Source: Coriobacteriales bacterium (GTDB lineage: Bacteria; Actinomycetota; Coriobacteriia; Coriobacteriales; UBA8131). Taken from it: a stretch of DNA of 12,261 bases. Positions 1-5,640 of this stretch are shown piece by piece. The DNA lies in contig JAIRXA010000036.1 of the NCBI GenBank assembly GCA_031268525.1, positions 1 through 12,261 on the forward strand. The letters are read 5' to 3'. Position 1 is the first letter of the stretch; every line of letters starts with the position of its first letter. The translations under genes and the position numbers were made by a program. The notes below the pieces were generated by a model. It was not told the origin of the DNA. It ran no database searches and saw nothing but the letters and a program-made list of their open reading frames with translations.

Positions 1-111
1 CTGCTCTCACCCTTTGTCCTCGGCTACCTGATCGTGGCACTCATCTGCTTTTTGCTGCACACGGGACGCAACTCCTGGTTCAAGCCGCCCGAGGACTATG
101 AGTATGTCTGA
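1..111 (+). CDS. C-terminal end of a membrane protein (partial)
   Basis: The frame is open from base 1 to a TGA at 109-111 and gives 36 residues, so only the C-terminus of the gene is in the window. The first ~20 residues form one hydrophobic segment rich in Leu, Val, Ile and Phe, as in a last transmembrane helix. A short polar tail follows with basic residues (HTGRN), then an acidic, aromatic end (PPEDYEYV). The orientation suggests the tail is cytoplasmic by the positive-inside rule, which is inference. A strong hairpin follows 53 bp after the stop and probably ends the transcript. I do not recognise the family; a transporter or a redox-complex membrane subunit would both fit. Confidence 0.7.
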   Translation: MLSPFVLGYLIVALICFLLHTGRNSWFKPPEDYEYV

Positions 112-164
112 TGCCTGACGACTCGGCTCCCTGGCATATCTGACCGTATGCCTGAAACCGCCGA

Positions 165-202
165 CGATGAGGGAAGTGCCTGACCGGGCACTTCCCTCAT
201 CG
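165..202 (+). terminator. Hairpin terminator after the partial membrane gene
   Basis: Bases 165-180 and 187-202 are perfect reverse complements, a 16-bp stem with a 6-base loop (TGACCG). It lies just downstream of the stop at 111. There is no clear T-run after the stem (ATTCAGAG follows), so it is not a textbook intrinsic terminator. It may act as a transcription stop, an mRNA 3'-end stabiliser, or both. Confidence 0.65.
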
Positions 203-234
203 ATTCAGAGGACTCACTTCGCTGGGCACTGTGT

Positions 235-540
235 GAAAACTCGCTGCGAGACAGTTGGACAGTTGGGGACGCTGTGTCAGGGGGACGTATAATTTGTAGA
301 CGGGGTAATTTGTAGACGGGGGACGGTTCCTTGTCTACGCTAAGACACACAATGTGGGGAATGACCAATTGGCGTAGACAAGGAACCGTCCCCCGTCTAC
401 AAATTACCCCGTCTACAAATTATACGTCCCCCTGACACACGCTGTCTTGTGACACAAACGTACCGTTCCCCTCTGTCTCCTCGTCCCCTTTTGCCCCGTC
501 TCCAACTGTCACAACTGTCACTCGTCCCCAACCTGACGGC
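235..540. repeat. Degenerate repeat field around the large palindrome
   Basis: Outside the perfect arms the flanks still carry matching pieces. GTTGGGGAC at 262-270 is complementary to GTCCCCAAC at 524-532. CAGTTGGACAGTTGG on the left mirrors the two CAACTGTCAC-like pieces around 502-520. CGTCCCC/CGTTCCCC modules recur at 430-530. This suggests an older or larger copy of the same repeat family into which, or from which, the perfect 68-bp palindrome arose. The rest of 203-550 holds no gene that I can support. Confidence 0.5.
273..439. repeat. 68-bp perfect inverted repeat with 31-base loop
   Basis: Bases 273-340 and 372-439 are perfect reverse complements over 68 bp, separated by 31 bases (341-371). 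Each arm contains a tandem duplication of the 16-mer TAATTTGTAGACGGGG (290-305 and 306-321 in the left arm) and a GGACGGTTCCTTGTCTAC block. A 7-bp direct repeat ACGCTGT is found at 269-275 and 439-445 and could be a target-site duplication, although it overlaps the arm ends. The element sits between two convergent genes. It resembles a REP/MITE-type non-autonomous element; sequences with GGACGGTTCCTT-like cores are, from memory, often linked to Y1 (RAYT) transposases, but no transposase is seen here. A bidirectional terminator role is possible. Confidence 0.85.
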
Positions 541-550
541 GGTTTCGTGC

Positions 551-1228
551 TCAGACGATCGACATGAGGTGCACCATGCTCATAACGAAGTCGACGAACA
601 GCTTGATGCCGTATCCCACAATCACCACACCGCAGAGGATATTTATCCAGCGAATGATTCTTGGTGTGAATCGATGCCGAAAGACATGCAGAATCACGGT
701 TATACCCATGAACCATACGAGAGACGCGCACATGACACCTGCGACAAAATGCCAGCCTTCGTCTACGGGAAGTGTGGCACGAAAGGCGCCGAGCAGCATC
801 GTGCCGTCAATAAGGGCTTGCGGGTTCAGCCATGTTACGACACAGGCGTTCACTATTACCTTGCCGAGCGGCATATTCGTGGTTCTGTCGGCCTCTGTGA
901 CCGTGTCGGCTTTGTCGGCTTTATCGGCTTCTGCAACTGTGCGGACTTCACCTTTGTCTCGTAAAAGCCTGATACCGATCAACACGACCAGTACGCTTCC
1001 TACCAGCAACACTATCGTCTTGGTAACGGGCCATAACTCCAAAACAGCGCCTACGCCGAGAAAACAGGCAAGCGCAAGTGTTACATCAAAAAATACAACG
1101 ATGAGCGCAGTCAGATAGGCCATCCGGCGGGTCTTCGTAAGGGCTGCATTAATCACAAACATATTCTGTGTGCCGATGGGCGCAACATACGCCAACCCCA
1201 TCGTCAGACCCTGCAGAAATATCAGCAT
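551..1228 (-). CDS. LysE/ArgO-family amino acid exporter
   Basis: The 225-residue product starting MLIFLQGLTMGLAYVAPIG has the LysE N-terminal signature, in which a Pro-Ile-Gly-x-Gln-Asn core follows the first helix. The family exports basic amino acids or related small molecules by proton-coupled transport across the cytoplasmic membrane. About six hydrophobic segments can be seen (roughly residues 1-27, 35-60, 67-88, 125-147, 155-180, 195-222), as expected. The loop between segments 3 and 4 is enlarged by a charged AEADKADKAD-type repeat. An in-frame ATG at 1336 (reading 551-1336) would add 36 mostly Ser/Asp/Lys/Gly residues; a TATACT box lies 5 bases before it, which would make that start leaderless. 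I prefer 1228 on protein similarity, although its ribosome site (AAGG directly before ATG) is poor. The gene is divergent from the acetyltransferase. Substrate is unknown. Confidence 0.85.
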   Translation of the reverse strand: MLIFLQGLTMGLAYVAPIGTQNMFVINAALTKTRRMAYLTALIVVFFDVTLALACFLGVGAVLELWPVTKTIVLLVGSVLVVLIGIRLLRDKGEVRTVAEADKADKADTVTEADRTTNMPLGKVIVNACVVTWLNPQALIDGTMLLGAFRATLPVDEGWHFVAGVMCASLVWFMGITVILHVFRHRFTPRIIRWINILCGVVIVGYGIKLFVDFVMSMVHLMSIV

Positions 1229-1341
1229 CCTTGCTTTGCCTTTGTCCGAATCTGAGTCTTTGTCTGTACCTGTACTCTGGTCCGTGCCTTTATTGTTGCC
1301 ACTACTGCTACTCCTGCCCACCCACACGTTTGTCATCGAAT

Positions 1342-1347
1342 AGTATA
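1342..1347 (-). promoter_or_regulatory. Candidate -10 box for the exporter gene
   Basis: On the minus strand a TATACT hexamer lies 5 bases upstream of the ATG at 1336 and about 113 bases upstream of the preferred start at 1228. A TGCAAT at 15 bases spacing is only a weak -35 candidate. If this promoter is used, transcription would begin at about the upstream ATG. Evidence is limited to sequence resemblance. Confidence 0.35.
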
Positions 1348-1467
1348 GAGGCAGGCGGGCCGATTGCACCGCACAAGTTGTCCCGGAGCACAAAACTGCC
1401 GCGCATTCCTATTGTCTCTCCCTGTCAACTCGGGGCAAATTTGGGGCAACTTGTAACTTCTAATCCA

Positions 1468-1499
1468 AAACGCAGATATCGGTAAAGGTATCTGCGTTT
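1468..1499. promoter_or_regulatory. 11-bp hairpin between divergent genes
   Basis: AAACGCAGATA (1468-1478) and TATCTGCGTTT (1489-1499) form a perfect 11-bp stem with a 10-base loop. T-rich sequence follows on either strand (TTTAGTCTTGT on plus; TTTTGGA on minus). It lies in the leader region of the acetyltransferase, about 100 bases before its ATG, so it could be an attenuator, or a bidirectional terminator left from an earlier gene arrangement. Apart from this hairpin and the promoter region of the exporter, the stretch 1229-1595 shows no supportable gene. Confidence 0.5.
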
Positions 1500-1595
1500 A
1501 GTCTTGTGAGCAGGGAGCACACTCTTTTGGTCAGAGGGCAGATAAAGAGCTGTGATAGACTTGCGGCGAATAATCTGCGATTTTGGAGGGTGGGC

Positions 1596-2156
1596 ATGAG
1601 GCATCTTGGCACGATCAGGCTGGAAACCGAGCGCTTGTTGCTGCGGCGATTTACGCCCGACGACGCAGAGGCGATGTTCGCCAACTGGGCAAGCGACCCG
1701 GATGTCGCCAGATTTCTGTCATGGCCGGCACACAAGGGTATGAAGGTGACGGAGAAAGTCCTGTCTGACTGGGTTGCCGCCTACGACCAGCCGGATACCT
1801 ATCAGTGGGGAATGGAGATCAGGGCTACAGGCGAGCTGATCGGCAGCATTGGCGTTGTGGGCCATGACAAAGACACATCTGCGGTCAAGATCGGATACTG
1901 CATCGGCAAAGTCTGGTGGAACCGGGGATACACGTCCGAAGCCCTGATTGAGCTGGTGCGCTTCTTCTTCGAGGAAGTTGGGACTAACCGCATTGAAGCC
2001 TGCTATGATCCACGTAACCCGAACAGCGGAAAAGTGATGCAGAAGGCCGGAATGCGCTACGAGGGCACGTTGAGGGAGTCGCTCGTCAGCAATCAGGGCC
2101 TCAGCGATGCTGCATACTGTGCGATCCTCGCCAGGGACTATTCCAAAACGTCGTAA
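1596..2156 (+). CDS. GNAT-family N-acetyltransferase (RimJ/RimL-like)
   Basis: The 186-residue product belongs to the Acetyltransf_3 type of GNAT enzymes, which transfer an acetyl group from acetyl-CoA to an amine on a protein N-terminus or a small molecule. It opens with the typical TERLLLRRFTPDDAEAMF segment (residues 11-28). The acetyl-CoA site is seen at about residues 90-107, where a YCIGKVWWNRGYTSEAL stretch gives the family's conserved W-x-x-G-Y-x-x-E-A helix start. Asn-rich PRNPNSGKVMQKAGMRYEG near residues 132-150 is the usual C-terminal motif. The start at 1596 is chosen because TGGAGGG lies at 1584-1590, five bases upstream; the frame is open further up to 1506 without a good ribosome site. 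Length is normal for the family. The acceptor is unknown; the gene stands alone, divergent from the exporter. Confidence 0.9.
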   Translation: MRHLGTIRLETERLLLRRFTPDDAEAMFANWASDPDVARFLSWPAHKGMKVTEKVLSDWVAAYDQPDTYQWGMEIRATGELIGSIGVVGHDKDTSAVKIGYCIGKVWWNRGYTSEALIELVRFFFEEVGTNRIEACYDPRNPNSGKVMQKAGMRYEGTLRESLVSNQGLSDAAYCAILARDYSKTS

Positions 2157-2204
2157 TTCCGGATTGTATAGTTCGCTTTCCTCGGTTGGCAGAAGACATC
2201 CCCT

Positions 2205-2271
2205 GTCAACGAGCGTTCCCCGTCAACCGAGCGATCAACCGTCAACCAAGTGGTCAACCGTCTCTGTCAAC
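2205..2271. repeat. Cluster of six (G/A)TCAAC hexamers
   Basis: GTCAAC or ATCAAC occurs at 2205, 2222, 2234, 2241, 2253 and 2266, with start-to-start spacing of 17, 12, 7, 12 and 13 bases. The cluster lies between the acetyltransferase and the two-gene unit at 2349, about 45 bases upstream of a TATACT box. It could be a binding-site array for a regulator of that unit or simply a decayed short tandem repeat. No further structure was found in 2157-2348. Confidence 0.5.
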
Positions 2272-2310
2272 ACCCAAGAGTGGAGCAGTCTGCGTAGGCG
2301 TCAAGAAGAG

Positions 2311-2319
2311 TGCTATACT
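2311..2319 (+). promoter_or_regulatory. Extended -10 promoter box
   Basis: TGCTATACT at 2311-2319 matches an extended -10 element (TGn followed by TATACT). It lies 29 bases before the ATG at 2349 and would give a short leader containing the GGGAG ribosome site at 2338-2342. No convincing -35 hexamer is present, which is usual for extended -10 promoters. Confidence 0.5.
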
Positions 2320-2348
2320 CATATCGCAGCTAACGCAGGGAGCACACC

Positions 2349-2642
2349 ATGACGCTACGCACCACCCATAAACTCAAGCTGGCCTTGAGCGATAAGCTTG
2401 CGAGCGAGGCGCCGGAACTGGTTGCTGTTGCGCAGAGGAACATACCCAAGATGAGAGCAAGGGTCTCCGGAGAGATACAGCAGCGCTACCTTGACATCTG
2501 GGAGCAGGCTCTCGGCAACACCAGTGAGTTGCAGGCGCTTATCCTTGACGAAAGCGATGAAGGTCTGAGTGTCTGGCAACTCGCTCCTTTTGCAGGAGCT
2601 TTCACTCCGCAGGAGCGGTACTACATCCTTAGACGAAAGTAG
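2349..2642 (+). CDS. Small conserved-type protein, first gene of a two-gene unit
   Basis: This 97-residue, soluble and mainly helical-looking protein has no signal peptide or membrane segment. Visible parts are a basic N-terminus (TTHKLKLALSDKLASEAPEL), a central IPKMRARVSGEIQQRYLDIW stretch, and a C-terminal SPFAG-like motif (LAPFAGAFTPQERYYILRRK) reminiscent of small proteins that precede DUF6036 genes. That link is from memory of the family and is not certain. GGGAG at 2338-2342 serves the ATG at 2349. The stop is five bases before the next ATG, so the two genes are almost surely co-transcribed. Function is unknown; an antitoxin-like or partner role to the nucleotidyltransferase-like neighbour is possible. 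Confidence 0.75.
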   Translation: MTLRTTHKLKLALSDKLASEAPELVAVAQRNIPKMRARVSGEIQQRYLDIWEQALGNTSELQALILDESDEGLSVWQLAPFAGAFTPQERYYILRRK

Positions 2643-2647
2643 CTGTC

Positions 2648-3022
2648 ATGTTCATCGACGATCCTGATGCGAGCCTTGCCGATCTCGTAGACGGTTCCAT
2701 CGGAGAACTCTCACTCTTTCATGACACTTTTGGGGTCTACGCGCAGGGTGTTGACGAGACAACTGCCATTCTGCCATCTGGCTGGAAAGATCGACTGGTT
2801 ACCCTGTGCAACGAAAATACTGGCGCAGGCGAGGGGCTTTGTCTGGAGCCTTATGACCTCTGTGCCTCAAAGCTCTGTGCCTTTCGCGAGAAAGATCTGC
2901 AATATGTCGACAGTCTGCTTGTCTCTGAGCTTATCAACAAGGATATTCTCATCGCACGAATCGCGACGATTGTAGGGCACGACGACGAAAAACGTCTCGC
3001 GCTCAGCCATCTGGGAGCATAG
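2648..3022 (+). CDS. DUF6036-like protein, N-terminus apparently missing
   Basis: The 124-residue product matches what I know of the C-terminal two thirds of DUF6036 (nucleotidyltransferase-fold) proteins. The DLVDGSIGELSLFHDTFGVYAQGV block is at residues 12-34, a GWKDRL block at 45-50, and the hallmark LCLEPYDLCASKLCAFREKD block at 64-83. Full-length relatives have about 70 more residues at the N-terminus carrying the nucleotidyltransferase core (a Gly-Ser-Gln-Ala motif). Here the frame is closed by a TAG at 2630-2632, so that part is absent. The ribosome site before 2648 is weak (translational coupling to the previous gene is likely). The gene may be a degraded remnant, or a short form that works with its partner. 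Family assignment is fairly secure; activity is doubtful. Confidence 0.72.
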   Translation: MFIDDPDASLADLVDGSIGELSLFHDTFGVYAQGVDETTAILPSGWKDRLVTLCNENTGAGEGLCLEPYDLCASKLCAFREKDLQYVDSLLVSELINKDILIARIATIVGHDDEKRLALSHLGA

Positions 3023-3125
3023 GTCAAAGTAATCGCTTGAGTTGATAGTCGACGTCGGAGGGGGAGACTGAAGGATTTTCTGCGCGTCAAGCCATGAACC
3101 CCCATTCACCGCGGGGTACAATACT

Positions 3126-3280
3126 CCATAACGCAGTGGTGCTCCATGACGGAGCAAGGCTCTACAATGAAGCAATCGCAGGAGTGCTCCATAACGAAGC
3201 AAGGCGTTACAAGGAAGCAAGGCTCCGCAACGGAGCAAGGCGCTACAAGGAAGTAACGCTCCATAACACAGTATCGGTGT
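3126..3280. repeat. 36-bp imperfect tandem repeat block
   Basis: CCATAAC/CCGCAAC/CCATGAC units begin at 3126, 3144, 3189, 3225 and 3261, and the last three are spaced exactly 36 bases. Each 36-bp unit is itself a dimer of two related halves of about 19 and 17 bases, with the shared core (A/C)GGAAGCAAGGC or CGGAGCAAGGC. The block fills the gap between the DUF6036-like gene and the flavoenzyme gene. Because the period is a multiple of three, one plus frame (3094-3282) stays open and encodes a 12-residue repeat, but there is no ribosome site. I regard it as non-coding. The rest of 3023-3125 shows nothing. Confidence 0.8.
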
Positions 3281-3303
3281 GATCTGAAAGGCTAGGTGCG
3301 CGT

Positions 3304-5571
3304 ATGGCTGGCAATGATGTGGTGCAGCGGCTGGTGGACAGCTACGGAGACTGGTTCAAGGATGAGGAGAAGCTCAGGTATGCGAAGATGGAGGCCGAGC
3401 TGTATCCCTACGACTCGATCTTCTCACCTATCCAGATCAACCATCTGACCATCAAGAACCGACTGGTGATGGCGCCAATGGGCAACGTCAACATGGCGGA
3501 GGAAACGGGACGACCAAACCAGCAGATGCTCGAGTACTTCTTTGAGCGAGCACGGGGCGGCGTGGGGCTGATCACGACCGGGCTTATCCCCATAAGCCAT
3601 GGGGTGGACGCGACGGTGACCGAGCTGGGCAAGCTGTCGTACTTCCCGCGGATTGACCGCTCGCGTACGGTGTTTGCAGGCTGGCGCGATCTGGCGCAGG
3701 GGGTGCACGCGTATGGCGCGCGCATCTTTGTTCAGCTCACAGCTGGGCTGGGGCGCGTGGGCAACCCGCAATGCCTCATCACGCAGACGAAATTCCCGCC
3801 GTCGGCGTCCTTCAATCCCAATTTCTACATCAGCCAGATACCCTGTCTGCGCATGAGCGGACGACGCATCAAAAAGATCGTCAAGGGTTTTGGACAGGGT
3901 GCGGCCGACGCCAAGACCGCAGGGCTTGACGGCGTCTACCTGCACGGACATGAGGGTTACCTCATGGAGCAGCTCACCAATCCGGCGTTCAACCGACGGA
4001 AGTTGGGGCGCTATGCCGACTGGCAGGCATTCGGCATCGACTCGGTGCGCGAGATCCGCACGCGCGTGGGGCCGCGCTATCCCATCATGTACCGCATCGA
4101 CCTGTCGCTGGCGCTCAACGAGACCTACGGGCTCGAACTCATGGCGCAAACCTCGATGAAGAAGTTCACGAAGGGTCGCACGGTCGAGATGACACTCGAC
4201 TATATGGAGAATCTGGTCAAGGCGGGTGTCGACATCTTTGACGTGGACCTTGGTTGCTACGACAACTGGTGGCTGCCGCATCCTCCCGCGAGCATGCCGC
4301 CCGCGTGCTACCTCGAGGTCGCGACGATCGTTAAAGAGCATTTTGCGGAGAAGGGCGTGCTCTCTAACGCGGGCGTGGCCGTCCCGATCGTGGGAGTGGG
4401 CAAGCTCGGATACCCCGACCTTGCAGAGAAGGCGCTGCGTGAAGGTGCTTGTGACATGGTGATGCTCGGGCGGCCGCTGTTGGCCGATCCTGCGTGGCCC
4501 AGCAAGGCGTATGCTGGCGAGTGTGCCGACATCAGGCCGTGTATCGGCTGTCAGGAGGGTTGCATCAACGAGTTCGTTGAGGGCGGACATCCGCAGTGTG
4601 CGGTGAATCCTCGCACGGCCTTTGAGCACGAGTACGCGGCCGATCTGCCAGCTGCCGTCGAGCTCAAGCGTATCGGCGTGGTGGGCGCGGGACCAGCTGG
4701 CATCACAGCGGCCCTGACCGCGGCGCGACGTGGGCATATGGTCGAGCTCTTTGAGGGCGACGCGCAGATAGGCGGTAAGGTCGTCTCGGGCGGTGTGGCC
4801 AAGATCAAGTATGAGATGAAGAACTACCGCGACTGGCTTGAGCGCGAGGTCGCCGCTGCCGTCGACGCAGAGTTGTTGACGCTGCACCTGAACACTGAGG
4901 TCACGGCCGAGGAGCTCAAGGCCGCAGGTTTTGACGCGCTGGTGCTCTCCGCAGGCGGCTTTGACATCGTGCCGCCCTTCGCGAGATCGAAAGAGATACC
5001 TACCATTACCGCGACCGATCTTATCCTCCACCCAGAGAAACGCGCAAATGCGAAGCAGGTTGTGATCATCGGCGGTGGAGTCGTGGGCTGCGAGACCGCA
5101 TACTGGCTGAAGTACGAGTTGGGCATACCCGATGTTTCGGTGGTTGAGATGGACACCTACATCATGAACCACACCTGTACGGCCAACCGTGGACACCTCA
5201 TCCATTACCTCAAGCGCGCAGGGGTGCCCCTGCTCAACTGCACGACGGTCGTGGGTCTGAGTGCGGACGGCGTTGAGGTCGTACGCAATGTGTCGAAGAC
5301 CGTGCCCGATCCCTATAACACCTGGGCGCCCATTCTGCCGGAGAACATCGAGAACCCGCTGGCTCCCAGGTTGATCGTCGAGGAGCAGAAGCAGACGCTG
5401 TCGGCAGATCTCGTGGTGCTGGCCATGGGCTATAAGCCCAACGACGCCCTGCTCTACGAGGCTCAGCGCATTCAGGCTGCCCCCGAGCTGCACGTCATAG
5501 GCGATAACTTTGCCGCAGGTAAGGTACACGAAGCCACCCGTTCTGCCTATAGGCTGGCGTTGAGTCTCTAG
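3304..5571 (+). CDS. Old Yellow Enzyme/2-enoate reductase-like Fe-S flavoprotein
   Basis: The 755-residue cytoplasmic enzyme has the three-part build of 2,4-dienoyl-CoA reductase (FadH), 2-enoate reductase and BaiCD/BaiH proteins. First comes an FMN-binding TIM barrel (about residues 35-400, starting FSPIQINHLTIKNRLVMAPM), with a substrate-binding His214/His216 pair in HGHEGYLMEQ. Then four cysteines for a [4Fe-4S] cluster at 413, 416, 420 and 432 (C-x2-C-x3-C-x11-C). Last come FAD- and NAD(P)H-binding Rossmann folds with GxGxxG at 461-466 and GGGVVG at 590-595, and an IGD end motif. The usual YGGS-x-ENR segment after the barrel motif is replaced by GRYADWQAFG. The protein is about 80 residues longer than typical relatives. 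It would reduce an activated C=C bond. AGG at 3294-3296 serves the ATG. It heads an operon with the AcnX genes 66 bp downstream. Confidence 0.92.
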   Translation: MAGNDVVQRLVDSYGDWFKDEEKLRYAKMEAELYPYDSIFSPIQINHLTIKNRLVMAPMGNVNMAEETGRPNQQMLEYFFERARGGVGLITTGLIPISHGVDATVTELGKLSYFPRIDRSRTVFAGWRDLAQGVHAYGARIFVQLTAGLGRVGNPQCLITQTKFPPSASFNPNFYISQIPCLRMSGRRIKKIVKGFGQGAADAKTAGLDGVYLHGHEGYLMEQLTNPAFNRRKLGRYADWQAFGIDSVREIRTRVGPRYPIMYRIDLSLALNETYGLELMAQTSMKKFTKGRTVEMTLDYMENLVKAGVDIFDVDLGCYDNWWLPHPPASMPPACYLEVATIVKEHFAEKGVLSNAGVAVPIVGVGKLGYPDLAEKALREGACDMVMLGRPLLADPAWPSKAYAGECADIRPCIGCQEGCINEFVEGGHPQCAVNPRTAFEHEYAADLPAAVELKRIGVVGAGPAGITAALTAARRGHMVELFEGDAQIGGKVVSGGVAKIKYEMKNYRDWLEREVAAAVDAELLTLHLNTEVTAEELKAAGFDALVLSAGGFDIVPPFARSKEIPTITATDLILHPEKRANAKQVVIIGGGVVGCETAYWLKYELGIPDVSVVEMDTYIMNHTCTANRGHLIHYLKRAGVPLLNCTTVVGLSADGVEVVRNVSKTVPDPYNTWAPILPENIENPLAPRLIVEEQKQTLSADLVVLAMGYKPNDALLYEAQRIQAAPELHVIGDNFAAGKVHEATRSAYRLALSL

Positions 5572-5629
5572 CGAAAGTCTCTGGCGAAAGTCTCTAGCGA
5601 AAGTCTCTAGCGAAAGCTTCTAGCGAAAC
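5571..5629 (+). repeat. 13-bp tandem repeat spanning an operon gap
   Basis: GCGAAAG (last copy GCGAAAC) begins at 5571, 5584, 5597, 5610 and 5623, exactly 13 bases apart. The unit is GCGAAAGTCTCTA with one G and one C variant. The array starts in the last bases of the flavoenzyme gene, whose TAG stop at 5569-5571 is itself part of a unit, and ends just before the GGAGG ribosome site of the AcnX large-subunit gene. It may have grown by replication slippage and sets the spacing between the two genes. Confidence 0.85.
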
Positions 5630-5640
5630 CCGGAGGAGTG

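Noticed and set aside
449..964. Plus-strand frames opposite the exporter gene (449-964 and 564-1118)
   Set aside because: They are antisense to a clear LysE-family protein and show no domain.
1434..1452. GGGGCAA-ATTT-GGGGCAA sequence as a phage attachment site or integrase gene end
   Set aside because: It recalls sequences at the ends of some integrase genes, but no integrase, tRNA or matching second copy is present in the window.
2867..3238. Minus-strand frame with Leu-Arg-rich repeats over the 36-bp block
   Set aside because: The protein is only the reverse reading of the tandem repeat and the DUF6036-like gene; low complexity, no start signal.
3126..3280. CRISPR-like array
   Set aside because: Repeats are contiguous and imperfect with no unique spacers, and no cas genes are near.
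3094..3282. Plus-strand 62-residue repeat peptide
   Set aside because: No ribosome site and composition dictated by the repeat; kept only as a possibility in the repeat finding.
3424..5529. Long open frame (about 700 codons) antisense to the flavoenzyme gene
   Set aside because: It mirrors the codon structure of the GC-rich plus-strand gene, has no recognisable domain or ribosome site, and the plus strand encodes a clear enzyme.
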